DNA from: Sarcophilus harrisii
Lineage: Eukaryota > Chordata > Mammalia > Dasyuromorphia > Dasyuridae
Direction: 5' to 3'
Assembly (NCBI RefSeq): GCF_902635505.1
Contig: NC_045430.1
Coordinates: 1,738,677-1,802,676, forward strand
DNA length: 64,000 nt
Each line of letters opens with the position of its first letter. Positions within the stretch are counted from its first letter, which is position 1. Below, piece after piece: positions 14,301-24,180 of this stretch. The translations under genes were made by a program, and so were the position numbers. The notes under the pieces are model-generated. The model was given only the letters and a program-made list of their open reading frames with translations, did no database searches and was not told the DNA's origin.

Positions 14301-17300
14301 CAAACTTCCCATCACCTGCACATTTGCTCATCCTGCTTTTCTCCAAGCCCTTTCTAAAAATGCTCACTAGCGCAAGGGCTAGGATGGCTCTCTGAGACGC
14401 TACTAGAGGCTTCCTTCTTGCTTGATCTTGGTTCTTTCTTGAGTCTTTTTGCACTCGTTCTGCCAGTTCTCAATCTGCTCAACTGGACTTCTGTCTGTGC
14501 TCATTCTTCCCATCTTGTCCACAAGGGTAGTCTGTCTGGCTGTGAAGGGGTGTTCCAATTTGCCATTTTAATGACCACCTCGGGAATAAAAATAAGGTTA
14601 GTCTGGCAGGAGATCTCCTTGAGGAAGCCACTCTGGCTTTAAGCGATCACCACTCTTTCTTCCAGATGGGCACAAACCTTCCCTTTATTAATGGATTCAG
14701 GAAACCAAGTCAAGCTCACCAGCCTTGCAGATTGCATAAAGGGAACTACAAATTCTTTCTGGTCCGAAAATTCTTTGGATCCAAGAAAATGAATTAATAC
14801 TCATCTTCTTAGAGAATCTTGGCTGTTTCTTCAAGTTAGGTCTCAGTTCTTTTAAAAAATCTATAAGGCATCAGAATTTTGCATCGCAGCAGCTGATTCT
14901 TAGGAGAGTGTCCACTAGTGCACTTTTGTTTGGCTTCTTGTAACATAAATAAAACCTGGTCCTTTTAAAAAGCCTATGTAGAAAAACCTGAGCTAGAATT
15001 CAGTCAGCTTCAAAATGAAAAATAGACATATTTCCAGCAAAATGGACCAAATTTAGACTGTTTGGCCTTGTTGGCCAAATATGGCAGCGTGGTGAGTTGG
15101 TTGGTTATAGGCCAGCTTTGGAATGAGAGGGCCCCGAGTTCACTTTGAGCCCTGGATTATCACTTAACTGTCCATTTGGTGTCCCAGATCACTGTTGTGC
15201 TGAAAGTTAGAGGAGACGCTGGTGGGTGTCTGGGGAAAGACTTTCCCATCCTGGCGGTTCCACTGGAGCGCTGGTGAGGCGGCCACAGCCCTCACCCCCA
15301 CCCCTGAGCAAAGTCTTGCTGATTTACTGTATTTTGGAGGCCTAGAACCGTGCTCTTCCACTGCTCACCTCAGGCCTGGGTGACTGCTTGGAGGGGATGA
15401 GAAGATGGGAGATGGACTAAGGCCTTTTCTCCACGCAGGTGGAAGAAAGCTGCCTGCAAGTTGTGGATGATCTCATGGCTCAGCGGCAGCAGCTGAAGGA
15501 CAGGTGTGCCGCGAAGAATACGGACATTGAACAGGTGCAGGGCCAGGTGGAGGAAGCGCGCAAGAAGCTTTTGGCCATCAATAGGTAACTGCTGGCGTGA
15601 CTTAACAAAACTGGGCCCGGTTTCCGGGGTTCCAAGCGTGTGGACGTTTCAGAGCACCATGGCCCATGTCTTTTTGCTGTTCTATAGTTTGTCTTCTGCT
15701 CCAAGCATAGTTAGGTTGTGATCATCCAGGAGGAAAGGGAATAAGCATTTATCTAGTACCTTGCCAGGCACTGGGCTAAGCATGTTAGGATTACCAAAGC
15801 CTTGACTTAGTCCAAAGAAGCTCAGGATTGGGAATGAAGAGGGTCCCTTTTTTTTATCATCGAGAATAATCCCCCACACAAAAGAATCCCCATGGCAGTG
15901 CGACCTGACATAGTAGTTGAGCTTTTGCCTGAAGACCTCCGAGAGGGAGAATCATCTCCTCCCAAGGGAGCACGTGGCCCTCACTGTGGCCAAGTCAGAG
16001 AGCCTGTCTATGTCCCAGAGACACAAAGGAAGGCAAAAAAAAAACCCAAATCAGTCTCCGCCCTCAAGCTTCTGACCTAACGAGGCAAATGACTCTCCAA
16101 GTAAGATAACTGCAGGATGAAGTGGGAGTCATCTCAGGCTCTGCTGATTACGGAGCATTAGGAACAGGTTCTCACAGCTGAGGCCTGGAGGAGGCTCACG
16201 GCGGAGGTGAGGGAGGGGGACAGAGGGCCTGGGTATGGAGGACAGCAGGGTTAATGCTGGGCATTAGCCCGGCAGGGAGCAGCCACGAAGGCTGGAAAGG
16301 AAGGAAGGGGCTGATGGGATGGGTAGGTGACATGGGCAGGCCCACAGTGGGAAGACAGGTGAGCAGCCAGCATCAGAGAAGGGGGCTTGTAGGACGGAGG
16401 TGACTAAGGGAGGAAGAATGGGAGCCGAAGGATGCCTCAGCCCAGGGGAGTCAGGGGCACTGAGGGTGCTGGTGCCCTGTACGTCAACAGGAAATGAGAG
16501 GTGGGGGGTGCTGCGGGGAAGTCATGATTTCCCAGTATCGGTCCCCAGTTCCTGAGAATTCTGCTCCATGGGTATCAAAGATGTCTGAAGGGGTGCTCGG
16601 CAGGCCTTGGCACGTTTGGACCAGGAGCAGGCCAGGACAGCCTGAGGGGCTGGGGATGTAGATGAGGTTATGTGAGAGCTAGGGGGCCTCAGTGGGGAAA
16701 GTCAAGTGGGCAGTTGGAGAAGTGAGGATGGGGCCGGCCAATGAAGTGGGAGATGTGGGCAGAGCGGCGAGCGTCGCCAGCCCTGGCTCGAGGAAAGCAC
16801 CAGGGGAAGTGTTGGGATGACAAGAGGGTGCCTCCATGGAGGGGCACTGAGTGGAGGAGATAAGGAGCCATTAGCAGTGTGGACGCCACTGTCCTTCCAG
16901 CCTCCTTGGTGGGGTTCCCTCAGCCCAACCTCCCTCCCCGAGATGAGCAGAAACCTTGCTGGGGGGGGGGGTCCCTAGTGAGCTGCCATCAGTCTGCCTG
17001 AAGTTTCCAGAAAGGGATATTCATGAAGGTAGTCCTATCAGGATGCACCCAACAGTTTCCCACAAATGCCTCCGGAGTCCAGGGGGAGCCACCCCACAGA
17101 GGGATCTCTCTGCCTCTGCCCATCCGTGGGTCTGTCCTGGGCTTTGGGCACAAGGCAGCTGCTGCCTTCTTCAGGATGGGCCTTCGGGGCTACAGAACTG
17201 CCAGGAAGGCCCCTCTAGCTCTCCTCCTCCGGGGGGGGAGCCGGGGGTCCATCATACTGGGATTGCTGGGGCACTCCAGCTGTCTCAGTGAGGGAGGGTG

Positions 17301-20300
17301 GCCGGGATTTTGTGAAGTGCTTAGGCCCATTGTGGCCTGCATGCTGTGTCCCTGCTGCTGGGCTGAGGGGTGAGGGGTGAGCTTTTACCTGGGCCCCCAG
17401 GAGGATCCCGTCTGTCTCTGCCTGGAAGGCCTGAGATGGCCGAGGAAGTGACCTGGTGAGGTCTCGTACAGGGCCTGGGCCGTCACGGCGCCTCCTGCAG
17501 CCCTGAGCCAGCTCTGTGCGTGTGCACATGCGTGTGCATGCCCAAGTACATGAGCGCGCCTTCTGCAGGGAGGTGGGGAAGATGCAGAAGGAGACGGTCG
17601 CCGTCCAGACGGCTCTGGAGCAGCAGCGGCTCGAGAGGCACAACATCCTGCTCGCCTGCAAGGTGCAGGACATTGAGGTCGTCCTCCTGTCAGGCTCCCT
17701 GGACGACATCATCCATGTGGCGGTACAGCGGCGGGCCGGGGTGCAGAGTGGCGGCGCCAGCCTCGGCTCTGTCCGGCGGGTGGGGGGAGGGCTTCCCTTG
17801 GCCAGCCTGGGGGAGAGGCTGTGGCCAGTGCCAGAGAGCTGTGCTTGGGGGGCTGCTCATGAGTGCCAGGGTAGAACTTGGGGAGCGGAGTCTGAGCTTC
17901 TTGTTGGGAACCAGATGGAAGCACTTTGTCCCACTGTTGAAAAGTGAAATAAATTTCTTGTGAAGTGGTGAGGTCCCCACCCTGGAAGGCATTTGGGAGT
18001 GGGCCGATTCTCCTCCCAACCACTGGGGGCTTCCCAGGCCCCTGAGATGCACCCAGTCACAGGTGCCGGGGTTTGAGGTCCCCTGGAGACGCCCGCCTCT
18101 TCTTCCAGGTGGGTACAGAACCTGAGAGCACACAGAGCACCATCGCCATCTATGAGCAGGAAGGAACCCTGCAGATAGACTACAGCAGCCTCCGAGGCGA
18201 CCTGAAGGTGACGCAGGGACCCTCGTCATGGGGTGGGGGTGGGTGGCCAGCATGGGGGGGGGTGCTTGAACCCCAGCCTTCTCTGCTGGCCCCACAGGAT
18301 CTGGAGTCTGACAAGGAGATAAAGGCTCAGCTGGGGCTCCTGCAGCAGCAGCTGGCGACCCAGGAAGACATCTTACTGAAGACCACGGCCCCCAACCTGC
18401 GAGCCCAACAGAACCTGCAGACTGTCCGCAACAAGTTCCAGGAGTCCATCGATGGTGAGCCAGGCTGCTCCACGCCACTGGCTGTGCTGCCTTTGCCCCC
18501 GGGTCCTGGTCATCCGCTTCCTAGAGCTGAGGGTCCAATCAGAGAACAGTCCTCATCTGGGGTGCCCAGGCCGGTCACTGTGAGGAGCCACTTGGAGGAG
18601 ACCCGGCCCCTAGATGTGTGGTCGCCCCGCCCTGGAGTCAGAGGCACCTCCTGGATGATACGCAGAGTGTGGGCGCTGTGAAACATGGGCGAGAAGCCCA
18701 CCTGGGCCGGGCCTGGGAGGGGCCGCCGAGGCAAGGGGTCCCCATCTCTCTCTCGCAGCTTTTGAGGCCAGCAGGAAGGAAGCCAGAGTCTGCAGGCAAG
18801 AGTTTGAGCAGGTGAAGAAGAGGAGATACGACCTCTTCAGCCAGTGCTTTGAGCACGTCTCACTGTCCGTGGATTATATCTACAAAAAGCTCTGCAGAAA
18901 CAGCGGTGCCCAGGTACGTGTGCGCCCGTGGGCTCCCCCCCCCAGCAGGGCTGTCTGGTCACCAGACCCCGCCATTGGGTGACAGAGGCCCTGTCTGCTC
19001 CCCCGCCTCCGTCTTTGGGAAGTGAAGGCCTCCTCCAGGTCTGGTGGCCGTGTACGTCCCCATGGTCACACACCCTGCTGAGGCCGGAGTTCCTTTCTGC
19101 CTCAGTCACTTGCTCAGGGGCGGTGGAGATGCTCAGGCCCCCGGGGCAGCTCCTTCAGCCTGCGGACCGGTGGCCTGCACCTCGCTCACTGGTGGAGGAG
19201 GCTCGGCCCCGGCTCTCTGCCTTCCTCCCCACCTGGAGCTCTGGGGACCCGTTCATGCATTTCTCCCACTCCTCTCACCACCAAAGCTGCCTCCCGTGCG
19301 GGCGCCCACGTCTCGGGGGAGGCGGCTGCCGTCCTCGGCCTGGGACTGTGCTCTGGGACTTCTCGGGACTTTGGGAGCCTGTCCCCCGTCCTGCTCCCGC
19401 TCGCTCCCGGCTCCTTACGCTGGTGCCCCAGGTGCCACATGGAGTCAGCCTCTGGCCGGTGCTGGGGAGACCTGCCCTTGTGGAGCCGTGTGGGGGCACT
19501 GCTTATTGAATGCATGGAGCCACTTAGTCGTGGCCGACTGGGGGACTCCGTGCCCCTGGGTCCCTCTTCCAGCACCTGCTCTTTGCTTCCATGACCCTGC
19601 CTGTCGGCGCCCCCCACCACCACTCTCCCCTTCCCCAGCACCAGGGTCTTTTCCGGTGAGTCTCGTCATCTTGTTATGAAGCCAAAGTATTTTCAGCTTC
19701 CCCTTCAGTACTCGCCCTTCCAGGGAATTTTTGGTTCTTTAGTCACTTCCCTCTTGGGTACGACTCTCTGTGACCCAGGTTGGGGTTTCCCCAGCAAAGA
19801 CAGACGCTGGCGGGTTGGCCAATTCCTTCTCCAGTCCCTCCTTTAAAAGCTTTGCTCATCGTCCGGCTCATCGCTCCGGAGAAGCCACGGACCCCGGGGC
19901 GAGCGGATGCCTCTGCCCTTGCACTGGCTGGCCGGCTTTGCCACAGCTTTCCTCTCAGTCTCATGGCTGTAGTCGCCCACTGTGGCCATCTTTGGGCCAG
20001 GCCCGGCTCCCTCTTCTTTCCCCCGTTGGCAGGAAGTGGCGGGACCAGTTGCCAAGGTCTGCTTTCTTGCTGCCAGCCTCCGGGCCAGCCTTGGGGCTCT
20101 GCTCTTTGACCTCCATGAGAGGCTCCTTAATTGCTCTTTGCCACCTGCGTCCATCAGTGCTCCCTCCATGAACTGGAGGTCGTTGACCTTTGTCCTGGCG
20201 ACCTTCATCCCGCTCGTGCTCCTGGTGAGGGTTTGGGGACGAGGTGCAGCCCGGGCAAGCTCCTTTCTCAGGCTTGAGCCAGGCAGCCGCTGCCAGTTCG

Positions 20301-23300
20301 GCTCCAGCTGGAGCTCCACGGCCTGTGGACAGGTTCTCAGGAGACGGACAGGATGGTCTGGCGCCACATCTTGAGGCCTTGCCCCCTTTTATCAGCGTCC
20401 ACGTGGTCGCAGGTTATACTGTAGTCGGGGAGGCCGAGGTCGAGGTTTCTGGGGACTCCCCTGTGTCCCGGCCATTGTGTGTCGGTTCTTCTGCCTCTTC
20501 AAAAACCCATGGGCTCTTCTGGGGACCCTGGTCCCCCCATGGCCGCAGCCCAGCCACCCCTGGGCCTTTCTGGCTCTTCCCTCGCTCACAAACGGGTCCT
20601 TGCCCACCCTACATCCTGCACCCTCCTGAGGCCCTGCATCGCTTGGCCTTTTCACAGCCAGAGCCCAGAATGGAGGCCGGACACTGCTCCCCCCGACCTC
20701 CGGGCCTTCGGCACTGGGGGATGACATTGGCGGGCTCCTCTTGCTCCTTGCAGGCTCTTTACACAGGCTGGACCCGCTGCCCGGAGCTCTCCTCCAGGCA
20801 CCCCCTTTCTCTTCTCTATGCCCTTTGGTCGGGGATGCTGTCGGCTCCTGCAGGGGCCACGGTCACTGTGTGTATGGAGGCTCTGGGGGCTGTGGGGCAG
20901 CCCTGCCCCCCTCCCCTCCATCTCCTGCCCACTCTCTCTGAGACCTCCCAGCCCAAGTTCCCATGGACACGGCAGCCCTGGCAGCCCTTCTCTTTCCCCC
21001 TCCCCCTCCTTATCCCCGGACTCTCAAATCCACTACGGGGCTGTGCCCTGATTTGGGAGGGGGTCCTATCCTGATCCACAGCTGCCTCCAGCACAGGACT
21101 GACTTGGTCTCCCTGCCCCAAACTCAGATTCCCCCAGGGCATCCAAAGCCTTCATCTGCCGGCCCCTCCCCCCTTGGCCCCCACCCTGGCACCAGCCACA
21201 CAGACAGGATGCTCCCTCTCCTGATGCCAGAAACGGGAAGCCCGCCCATCCATCCCCATGGTCTCCGTGCCTCCCCAAGGCTCCCTCCATCTTAGCCCCT
21301 TTGTGTCTGGTTTGTACCGCATGGGTTCCCGTAGTCGGTGTCCCCTGGGGGACAGGTCCCGAGCCCCTGAGCTGGGGGGCCGATTCTGCCCGTCCTTGAA
21401 TCCCCAGTATGCAGTATACAGTAGGCGCCGGCCATGTGCTTCCCGGCTGACTGACTGGTTCCAGACCCTGTGCTCGGGGGCATCCCGGGCTCTCTCAGCT
21501 GGGCGCCCTGCCCGATCAGCCACACCAGCATATGGCACAGGCGCCCTGTAGCTGCTGCCCCTCCAGCCGGGCTGCCCACTTTGGGTCGGGCCTTGCTGCC
21601 ATTCTGGTGGGAAATGGGGTCCCTTGGTATGCATGTGTGCGTGCCCCCAAGAGGTGCAAGGAGCGCAGGGGGCTCCACAGAGATGGCGTGAGGTAGGGGG
21701 AGGGAGAGGAGAGGCTGGCTGCTGCTCATTCCCACACCCCTTTCAGGCGTTCCTCAGCCCCGAGAACCCAGAAGAGCCTTACCTGGAAGGGGTCAGCTAC
21801 AACTGCGTGGCTCCGGGCAAGCGCTTCATGCCCATGGAAAACCTGTCCGGGGGGGAGAAGTGCGTGGCGGCGCTGGCCCTGCTGTTTGCCGTGCACAGGT
21901 GAGTGTGGGCTGCCGGCGGGGCTCCTTGCCGCACGCACAAGGGGCGGCCTCCCCGTTTTCACAAGCACCAAAACGGAGGTGGTTGTGGGGGCCCGAAAGT
22001 CTGAGAGCCAGCATCCTACCCGCTGCCATGGGCACCGCCGGGCACAGTGGCCCGGGCTCACAGATGAGGAAGCTGAGGCCTGCAGTCAGAGGGAAGCCCC
22101 AGCATGTCTGGCCTAGGCGGTGGGGCCCCCGGCCCCAGCCCCCTTCTAAGGGCCCCTTCTGTCTGTCTCACCTCAGTTAGAACAGGCGCGAGTGTCTGTG
22201 CCAGTGTTGTCCTGTAGACGCTGCCAGTGCACGTCAGGGGGTGCTGGGCACACAGGAGGCACAGGGGAGTGTGGGCGCTGCTTTGCCTGGGGGAGATGCC
22301 CACCAGCGTGTCGGCTTTGCAGCAGCTTCAGAGCTCAGAGCTTCAGGTGGGATCGCCTCAGGCGCCCCTGCCCCCAGGAGCAAGGGGTTTGTCCTTCCAG
22401 AAGGGGGCACTGGGGGGCAGAGCTGGCTTGGAGACGAGCTCTTTTAGGTCCCACATGAAAGAAAGTCTTGGCAGAGCCCCCTGGGTCTCGCCAGACTCGC
22501 CCCCCTTATTGGACAAGACCAGACGCCGTCTGAGCCCACGGGAGCCGCAGCTGCTTTGGGTGCTGAGGCCTCTGGGGGCGGGGGCTGCTGGGCCTGGGCC
22601 CCCGCTCGTCTCTCTTTCAGCTTCCGTCCTGCGCCATTCTTTGTCCTCGACGAAGTGGATGCGGCCTTGGATAACACAAACATCGACAAAGTGAGTCCCA
22701 TGGGCCTTCCCCTGCTCACTGGAAGGGGGGCTGCCAGAGGCCTGGGCCAGACCAGAGCCCCCCACTCCTTGGGGGGCGTTGCCCCTCACACTGGGCTCTG
22801 AGAGGGAGTTCTCAGAGGGGACTCTTGGGGAAGGAGCCGCTATGGGCCAAAGCAACACCACTAGGTGTCAGCCTACACCCACTGGGGTCCCTACATGTCC
22901 CTTTCGAAGGAGGACTGTGTGTGGGGACAGAAATGGCCTGTTACCCCCTCCTCTCCTTCCTTCCTGGGTGACCCCTGACCCTGATAACCCCCTAGTTTCA
23001 TCTTCCTCATCTATAAAGTGGGGTCAGGACCAAGGTCCAGGCCTGGGGGGCGGCCACAGCCAGCCCCCTGCCCCTCCCTGAGAAGGGACCAGGGCTGGAA
23101 GGGATAGAGTCTGTGGGAGCCCCCAGCCCAGGCCCACACTCCTGGGCGGGCCGCGGGGAAGGGCCTCCCCGGGAGCTCCCAGCGGTCGCCGCGGCCGGTG
23201 CCCCGGCTACAAGCTGTGGCCATGTGCTGGGCAGGTGTCGAGCTACATGAGGGAGCAGACGCGGGAGCACTTCCAGATGATCGTCATTTCTCTCAAGGAG

Positions 23301-23857
23301 GAGTTCTACTCCAAAGCTGACGCGCTGGTGGGCATCTACCCCGAGGTAATGCCCGCCGGGGGCCGGGTGCGCTGGCGGGCTCAGGCCACTCCCTTTCTCC
23401 TGCCTCAGTCGCCCCTTTCATGCCTCTGGACTAGGGGCCTCAGGCCCTTCTGCTGCCTTTGGGGGGGGGCGCTCACCGGGGCCCCATCCACCCGACACCT
23501 GTCGCCGCAATGGGGCTACCAGTGCCGGGCCGTCAGTGCCCCCTCTGCACCTTCCTCATTAATCGTTGGCTGGTTGGCGTTGGCCAATGAAGGCAGTGGA
23601 GCCTGGGTCGGGAGTCCTGGTGCCTTGGCCCCATCGGCTGCAAAATGGGCACCGGCACTGGGGAGCCCCTGGGTGGGGGGGGCGGTTTTGAGGAGACCCG
23701 GCTTTTAAATAACCCCCTCCCCCCATGTCCGTTTCCCTTCCAGCAAGGGGACTGCATGTTCAGCAGAGTCCTGACCCTGGACCTGTCCGTGTACCCGGAC
23801 AGCAACAACAGGGAGCACCGAGGCAGGCGCCGCGATGGCCGCTCCCTGCTCACCTGA
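2178..23857 (+). CDS. SMC1B: SMC1B, meiosis-specific cohesin SMC subunit (3' part, 15 exons)
   Basis: Joined exons encode 662 residues, the second half of the SMC1 protein; the family is about 1235 residues long, so the N-terminal Walker A head, first coiled coil and start of the hinge lie left of the window. Visible in order (window residue numbers): end of the hinge (1 to about 90, with [10 protein letters not shown] and [10 protein letters not shown]), a long charged coiled coil (about 90-500), then the C-terminal ABC head with signature LSGGEK at 547-552 and Walker [13 protein letters not shown] at 571-582. Known role: SMC1B pairs with SMC3 in meiotic cohesin and holds sister chromatids and chromosome axes together in germ cells. 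All junctions are GT-AG and phases agree. SMC1B is chosen over SMC1A because FAM118A, UPK3A and KIAA0930 follow, as in human, and because of internal wording such as [17 protein letters not shown]. The tail after [11 protein letters not shown] is short, basic and unlike the human one I recall. Confidence 0.95.
3009..3200 (+). mobile_element. Short hAT-Charlie-type DNA transposon (MITE)
   Basis: A 192-bp element bounded by a perfect 8-bp target duplication CTCTAGCC (3001-3008 and 3201-3208). Its ends are related inverted repeats: CAGGAGTCCTCAAACT on the left; the right end, read in reverse, starts CAGAGGTACTCAAACT. Eight-bp duplications and CAG-starting ends are typical of hAT elements. It has no transposase and was mobilised in trans. 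A second copy in opposite orientation is at 37032-37222. Confidence 0.9.
3201..5380. other. SMC1B intron, T-rich stretch
   Basis: This intron part is rich in T and TTTCTCT runs, with no exon. The T-rich bias continues into the antisense L1 match further on, so some of it may be older antisense L1 sequence, but I cannot assign it. Confidence 0.4.
5390..5965 (-). mobile_element. L1 LINE ORF2 fragment (antisense)
   Basis: Sequence such as GTGATAAGCATCCTTGCTTT and the later TTCCTATGATTTCTAG and AATGGCTGTTAAATTTTGAC follows the pattern of the complement of L1 ORF2 reverse transcriptase in mammals. It is A/T-rich and decayed, with no open frame. The fragment lies antisense in the SMC1B intron about 220 bp before the next exon. 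Assignment is by memory of the pattern only. Confidence 0.5.
6182..6328 (+). CDS. SMC1B: SMC1B exon, end of hinge
   Basis: Forty-nine codons from [13 protein letters not shown] to RDQLTSELK. The glycine-rich GVISGGSSD is the conserved hinge-closing segment of SMC1 proteins. Acceptor TTTACAG, donor GTGAAT, phase 0 at both ends. Confidence 0.95.
6505..6800 (+). mobile_element. L2 LINE 3' remnant
   Basis: The order of segments (TTGAATACAAGACAAAATCC, a CATTTGAAGCTCTGCGCAGT-like part, then TGCCTTTCCCAGCTGG) resembles the 3' end of L2 copies in mammals. Old and diverged; no coding potential. Confidence 0.45.
7230..7367 (+). CDS. SMC1B: SMC1B exon, start of second coiled coil
   Basis: Forty-six codons, [15 protein letters not shown] to [10 protein letters not shown], strongly charged with heptad-like spacing. 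Acceptor is a run of T then AG; donor GTGACA. Phase 0. Confidence 0.94.
7368..8818 (+). other. SMC1B intron
   Basis: I found no exon, RNA gene or confident repeat in this 1.45-kb intron. Confidence 0.5.
8819..8935 (+). CDS. SMC1B: SMC1B exon, coiled coil
   Basis: Thirty-nine codons, [16 protein letters not shown] to FQERIDK, matching the coiled coil of SMC1B. Acceptor CAATTAG, donor GTGATG, phase 0. Confidence 0.94.
9210..9440 (+). mobile_element. Composite SINE (RTE-like head, MIR/CORE-like tail)
   Basis: The left part (CCCCAAGACCCCTTTCGTGG, then TTCTCCAGCTCACTTTAGGA) resembles the RTE/BovB-related segment of marsupial SINEs. The right part (CCAGGTCACATGGCTAGAAA, TGGATTTGAACTCAG, GCGCCCCCTAGCAGCTCC) is the MIR-type tail. 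No coding potential. The tail also holds a CTCF-like core. Confidence 0.7.
9859..9965 (+). CDS. SMC1B: SMC1B exon, coiled coil with [14 protein letters not shown]
   Basis: Thirty-five codons plus two bases. [14 protein letters not shown] is a conserved SMC1 landmark. The exon ends AG before GTACCT, and the split codon completes as Arg in the next exon. Confidence 0.95.
10634..10775 (+). CDS. SMC1B: SMC1B exon, coiled coil
   Basis: One base plus 47 codons, [17 protein letters not shown] to SDIESLKE, preceded by GTCTCCAG and followed by GTAGCT. Phase agrees with the split Arg codon. Confidence 0.94.
10776..12800 (+). other. SMC1B intron, left part
   Basis: GC-moderate intron sequence with AGGG/GGAG-rich stretches between 11340 and 12200. 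I see no exon or assignable repeat. Confidence 0.5.
12805..13000 (+). mobile_element. MIR/CORE-type SINE
   Basis: Recognised by GTTTTACAGAAAAGGAAGTA, AGTGACTGGCCCAGGAGCAC, ATTAGTAAGTGTATGAGGC and CAGGTTTTCCTAATTCTAGG in the order of the MIR-like family common in marsupials. Diverged. Confidence 0.7.
13020..13165 (+). mobile_element. CR1/L3-like LINE remnant
   Basis: CCAGCAATCTTAGCAAAGGC, TTTCCTGAAATCCAGG and a GACCTGCTATTTTAGTTACC-like run resemble CR1/L3 remnants seen in mammals. Short and old. Confidence 0.4.
13690..13995 (+). mobile_element. L2 LINE 3' remnant
   Basis: TTGGCATTTAAAATCCTTTA at the start and TTCCTTGAGGGCAGGCAGGG, CTGTTTCAGTTTTGTCTTTG at the end are the L2 3'-end pattern. 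No open frame. Confidence 0.6.
14020..14850 (+). mobile_element. CR1/L3-like LINE remnant
   Basis: AAGGTTAGTCTGGCAGGAG, TTGAGGAAGCCACTCTGGC, AGCGATCACCACTC and TCAAGCTCACCAGCCTTGCA occur in the order familiar from CR1/L3 copies. Best supported between 14580 and 14740; the left part is uncertain. No gene is present. Confidence 0.45.
15439..15584 (+). CDS. SMC1B: SMC1B exon, coiled coil
   Basis: Forty-eight codons plus two bases, [18 protein letters not shown] to [11 protein letters not shown]. Acceptor CCACGCAG, donor GTAACT. The 4.66-kb intron before it is the longest intron of this gene inside the window. Confidence 0.93.
15730..16110 (+). mobile_element. L2-tailed SINE, interrupted or rearranged
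   Basis: AATAAGCATTTATCTAGTAC with GCCAGGCACTGGGCTAAGCA is the start of the L2-related SINE. CAGTCTCCGCCCTCAAGCTT at 16050 looks like its continuation, leaving about 220 bp of another sequence between. Exact boundaries are uncertain. Confidence 0.5.
16111..17568 (+). other. SMC1B intron, right part
   Basis: Purine-rich, AGGG-rich intron sequence without a visible exon. A run of ten G lies at about 16960. Confidence 0.5.
17569..17722 (+). CDS. SMC1B: SMC1B exon, end of coiled coil
   Basis: One base plus 51 codons, [17 protein letters not shown] to [31 protein letters not shown] is an SMC1B-like stretch. Acceptor TTCTGCAG, donor GTACAG. Confidence 0.94.
18109..18207 (+). CDS. SMC1B: SMC1B exon, linker before C-terminal head
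   Basis: Thirty-three codons, [18 protein letters not shown] to SLRGDLK, preceded by CTTCCAG and followed by GTGACG. Phase 0. Confidence 0.93.
18298..18454 (+). CDS. SMC1B: SMC1B exon, coiled coil
   Basis: Fifty-two codons plus one base, [15 protein letters not shown] to NKFQESID, including [14 protein letters not shown], which is conserved in SMC1 proteins. Separated from the previous exon by an intron of only 90 bp. Confidence 0.94.
18759..18913 (+). CDS. SMC1B: SMC1B exon, approach to C-terminal head
   Basis: Two bases plus 51 codons. [20 protein letters not shown] and [13 protein letters not shown] are near-universal SMC1 C-terminal sequences. Acceptor CTCGCAG, donor GTACGT. Confidence 0.96.
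18914..21746 (+). other. SMC1B intron, GC-rich
   Basis: A 2.8-kb GC-rich intron between the exons for the head approach and the ABC signature. Long open frames here on both strands have no family motifs and reflect composition. It contains RTE/BovB-related SINE pieces near 19500-19870. Confidence 0.6.
19500..19870 (+). mobile_element. RTE/BovB-related SINE pieces
   Basis: CACTTAGTCGTGGCCGACTG (about 19521) and later GGTACGACTCTCTGTGACCC, GTTGGGGTTTCCCCAGCAAA, GGCCAATTCCTTCTCCAGTC match the arrangement of the RTE-derived 'gtccgactct...ccccat' tail family found in marsupials and ruminants. Two pieces separated by about 190 bp of other sequence. Confidence 0.5.
21747..21898 (+). CDS. SMC1B: SMC1B exon, ABC signature motif
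   Basis: Fifty codons plus two bases. [20 protein letters not shown] is followed by the ABC signature LSGGEK and [10 protein letters not shown]. The signature serine and both glycines are intact, as needed for ATP sandwiching against the partner head. Confidence 0.97.
22621..22690 (+). CDS. SMC1B: SMC1B exon, Walker B and D-loop
   Basis: One base plus 23 codons. It encodes [18 protein letters not shown], the Walker B aspartate with the catalytic glutamate and the D-loop, all intact. Donor GTGAGT. Confidence 0.97.
23235..23345 (+). CDS. SMC1B: SMC1B exon, end of C-terminal head
   Basis: Thirty-seven codons, [16 protein letters not shown] to DALVGIYPE, including [13 protein letters not shown], the conserved strand and switch region of SMC heads. 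Acceptor CTGGGCAG, donor GTAATG. Confidence 0.96.
23744..23857 (+). CDS. SMC1B: SMC1B last coding exon
   Basis: Thirty-seven codons and [22 protein letters not shown] is family-typical; the last residues ([16 protein letters not shown]) are basic and lineage-specific. A poly(A) signal follows 29 bp after the stop. Confidence 0.93.
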   Translation, partial: QGDCMFSRVLTLDLSVYPDSNNREHRGRRRDGRSLLT

Positions 23858-23886
23858 GACCCCCCCCACTTTGGGTGCCCCGGGGA

Positions 23887-23892
23887 AATAAA
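23887..23892 (+). terminator. SMC1B: SMC1B polyadenylation signal
   Basis: AATAAA lies 30 bases after the stop codon, followed by a GT-containing stretch (CTTGTTGCAG) and later T-rich sequence. This gives a very short 3' UTR, with cleavage probably near 23905-23915. Confidence 0.8.
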
Positions 23893-24104
23893 TCTTGTTG
23901 CAGAGCTGGGTTCTGCTGTGGCTCCTTCTGTGAAATAAGATGGAGGGACGTCCCAGGCCTGTCGCTTTTATTATCCAGAATCTCTATCGCTCTTACTCCC
24001 CTGGAAAACGTGCCTCGGTTTACCTTTGCTGCATTTTTGCTCATCCCAGTTGAAGGAAGCTTATGTGGGATTTGGGGGTGAAGACCAGGCCCCTGAGCAG
24101 AACC

Positions 24105-24180
24105 CCTCCCCTCTTTGGATCTGAACTCGGGCCCTCCTGACTTTAAGACTGGTGCACCTTCTAGCTGCCCCCTCCCCTCT
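24105..24180 (+). mobile_element. MIR/CORE-type SINE tail
   Basis: GGATCTGAACTCGGGCCCTC, CTGACTTTAAGACTGGTGCA and CTTCTAGCTGCCCC match the terminal part of the marsupial MIR-like SINE. Only the tail is present. Confidence 0.65.

Noticed and set aside
19843-20367. Minus-strand open frame of 174 codons in an SMC1B intron
   Set aside because: No recognised family; located inside repeat-rich GC sequence and antisense to the gene. Kept as unexplained but not called a gene.
2178-23857. SMC1A instead of SMC1B
   Set aside because: Neighbouring FAM118A, UPK3A and KIAA0930 match the SMC1B locus, and the coiled-coil wording fits SMC1B. SMC1A is X-linked in mammals.
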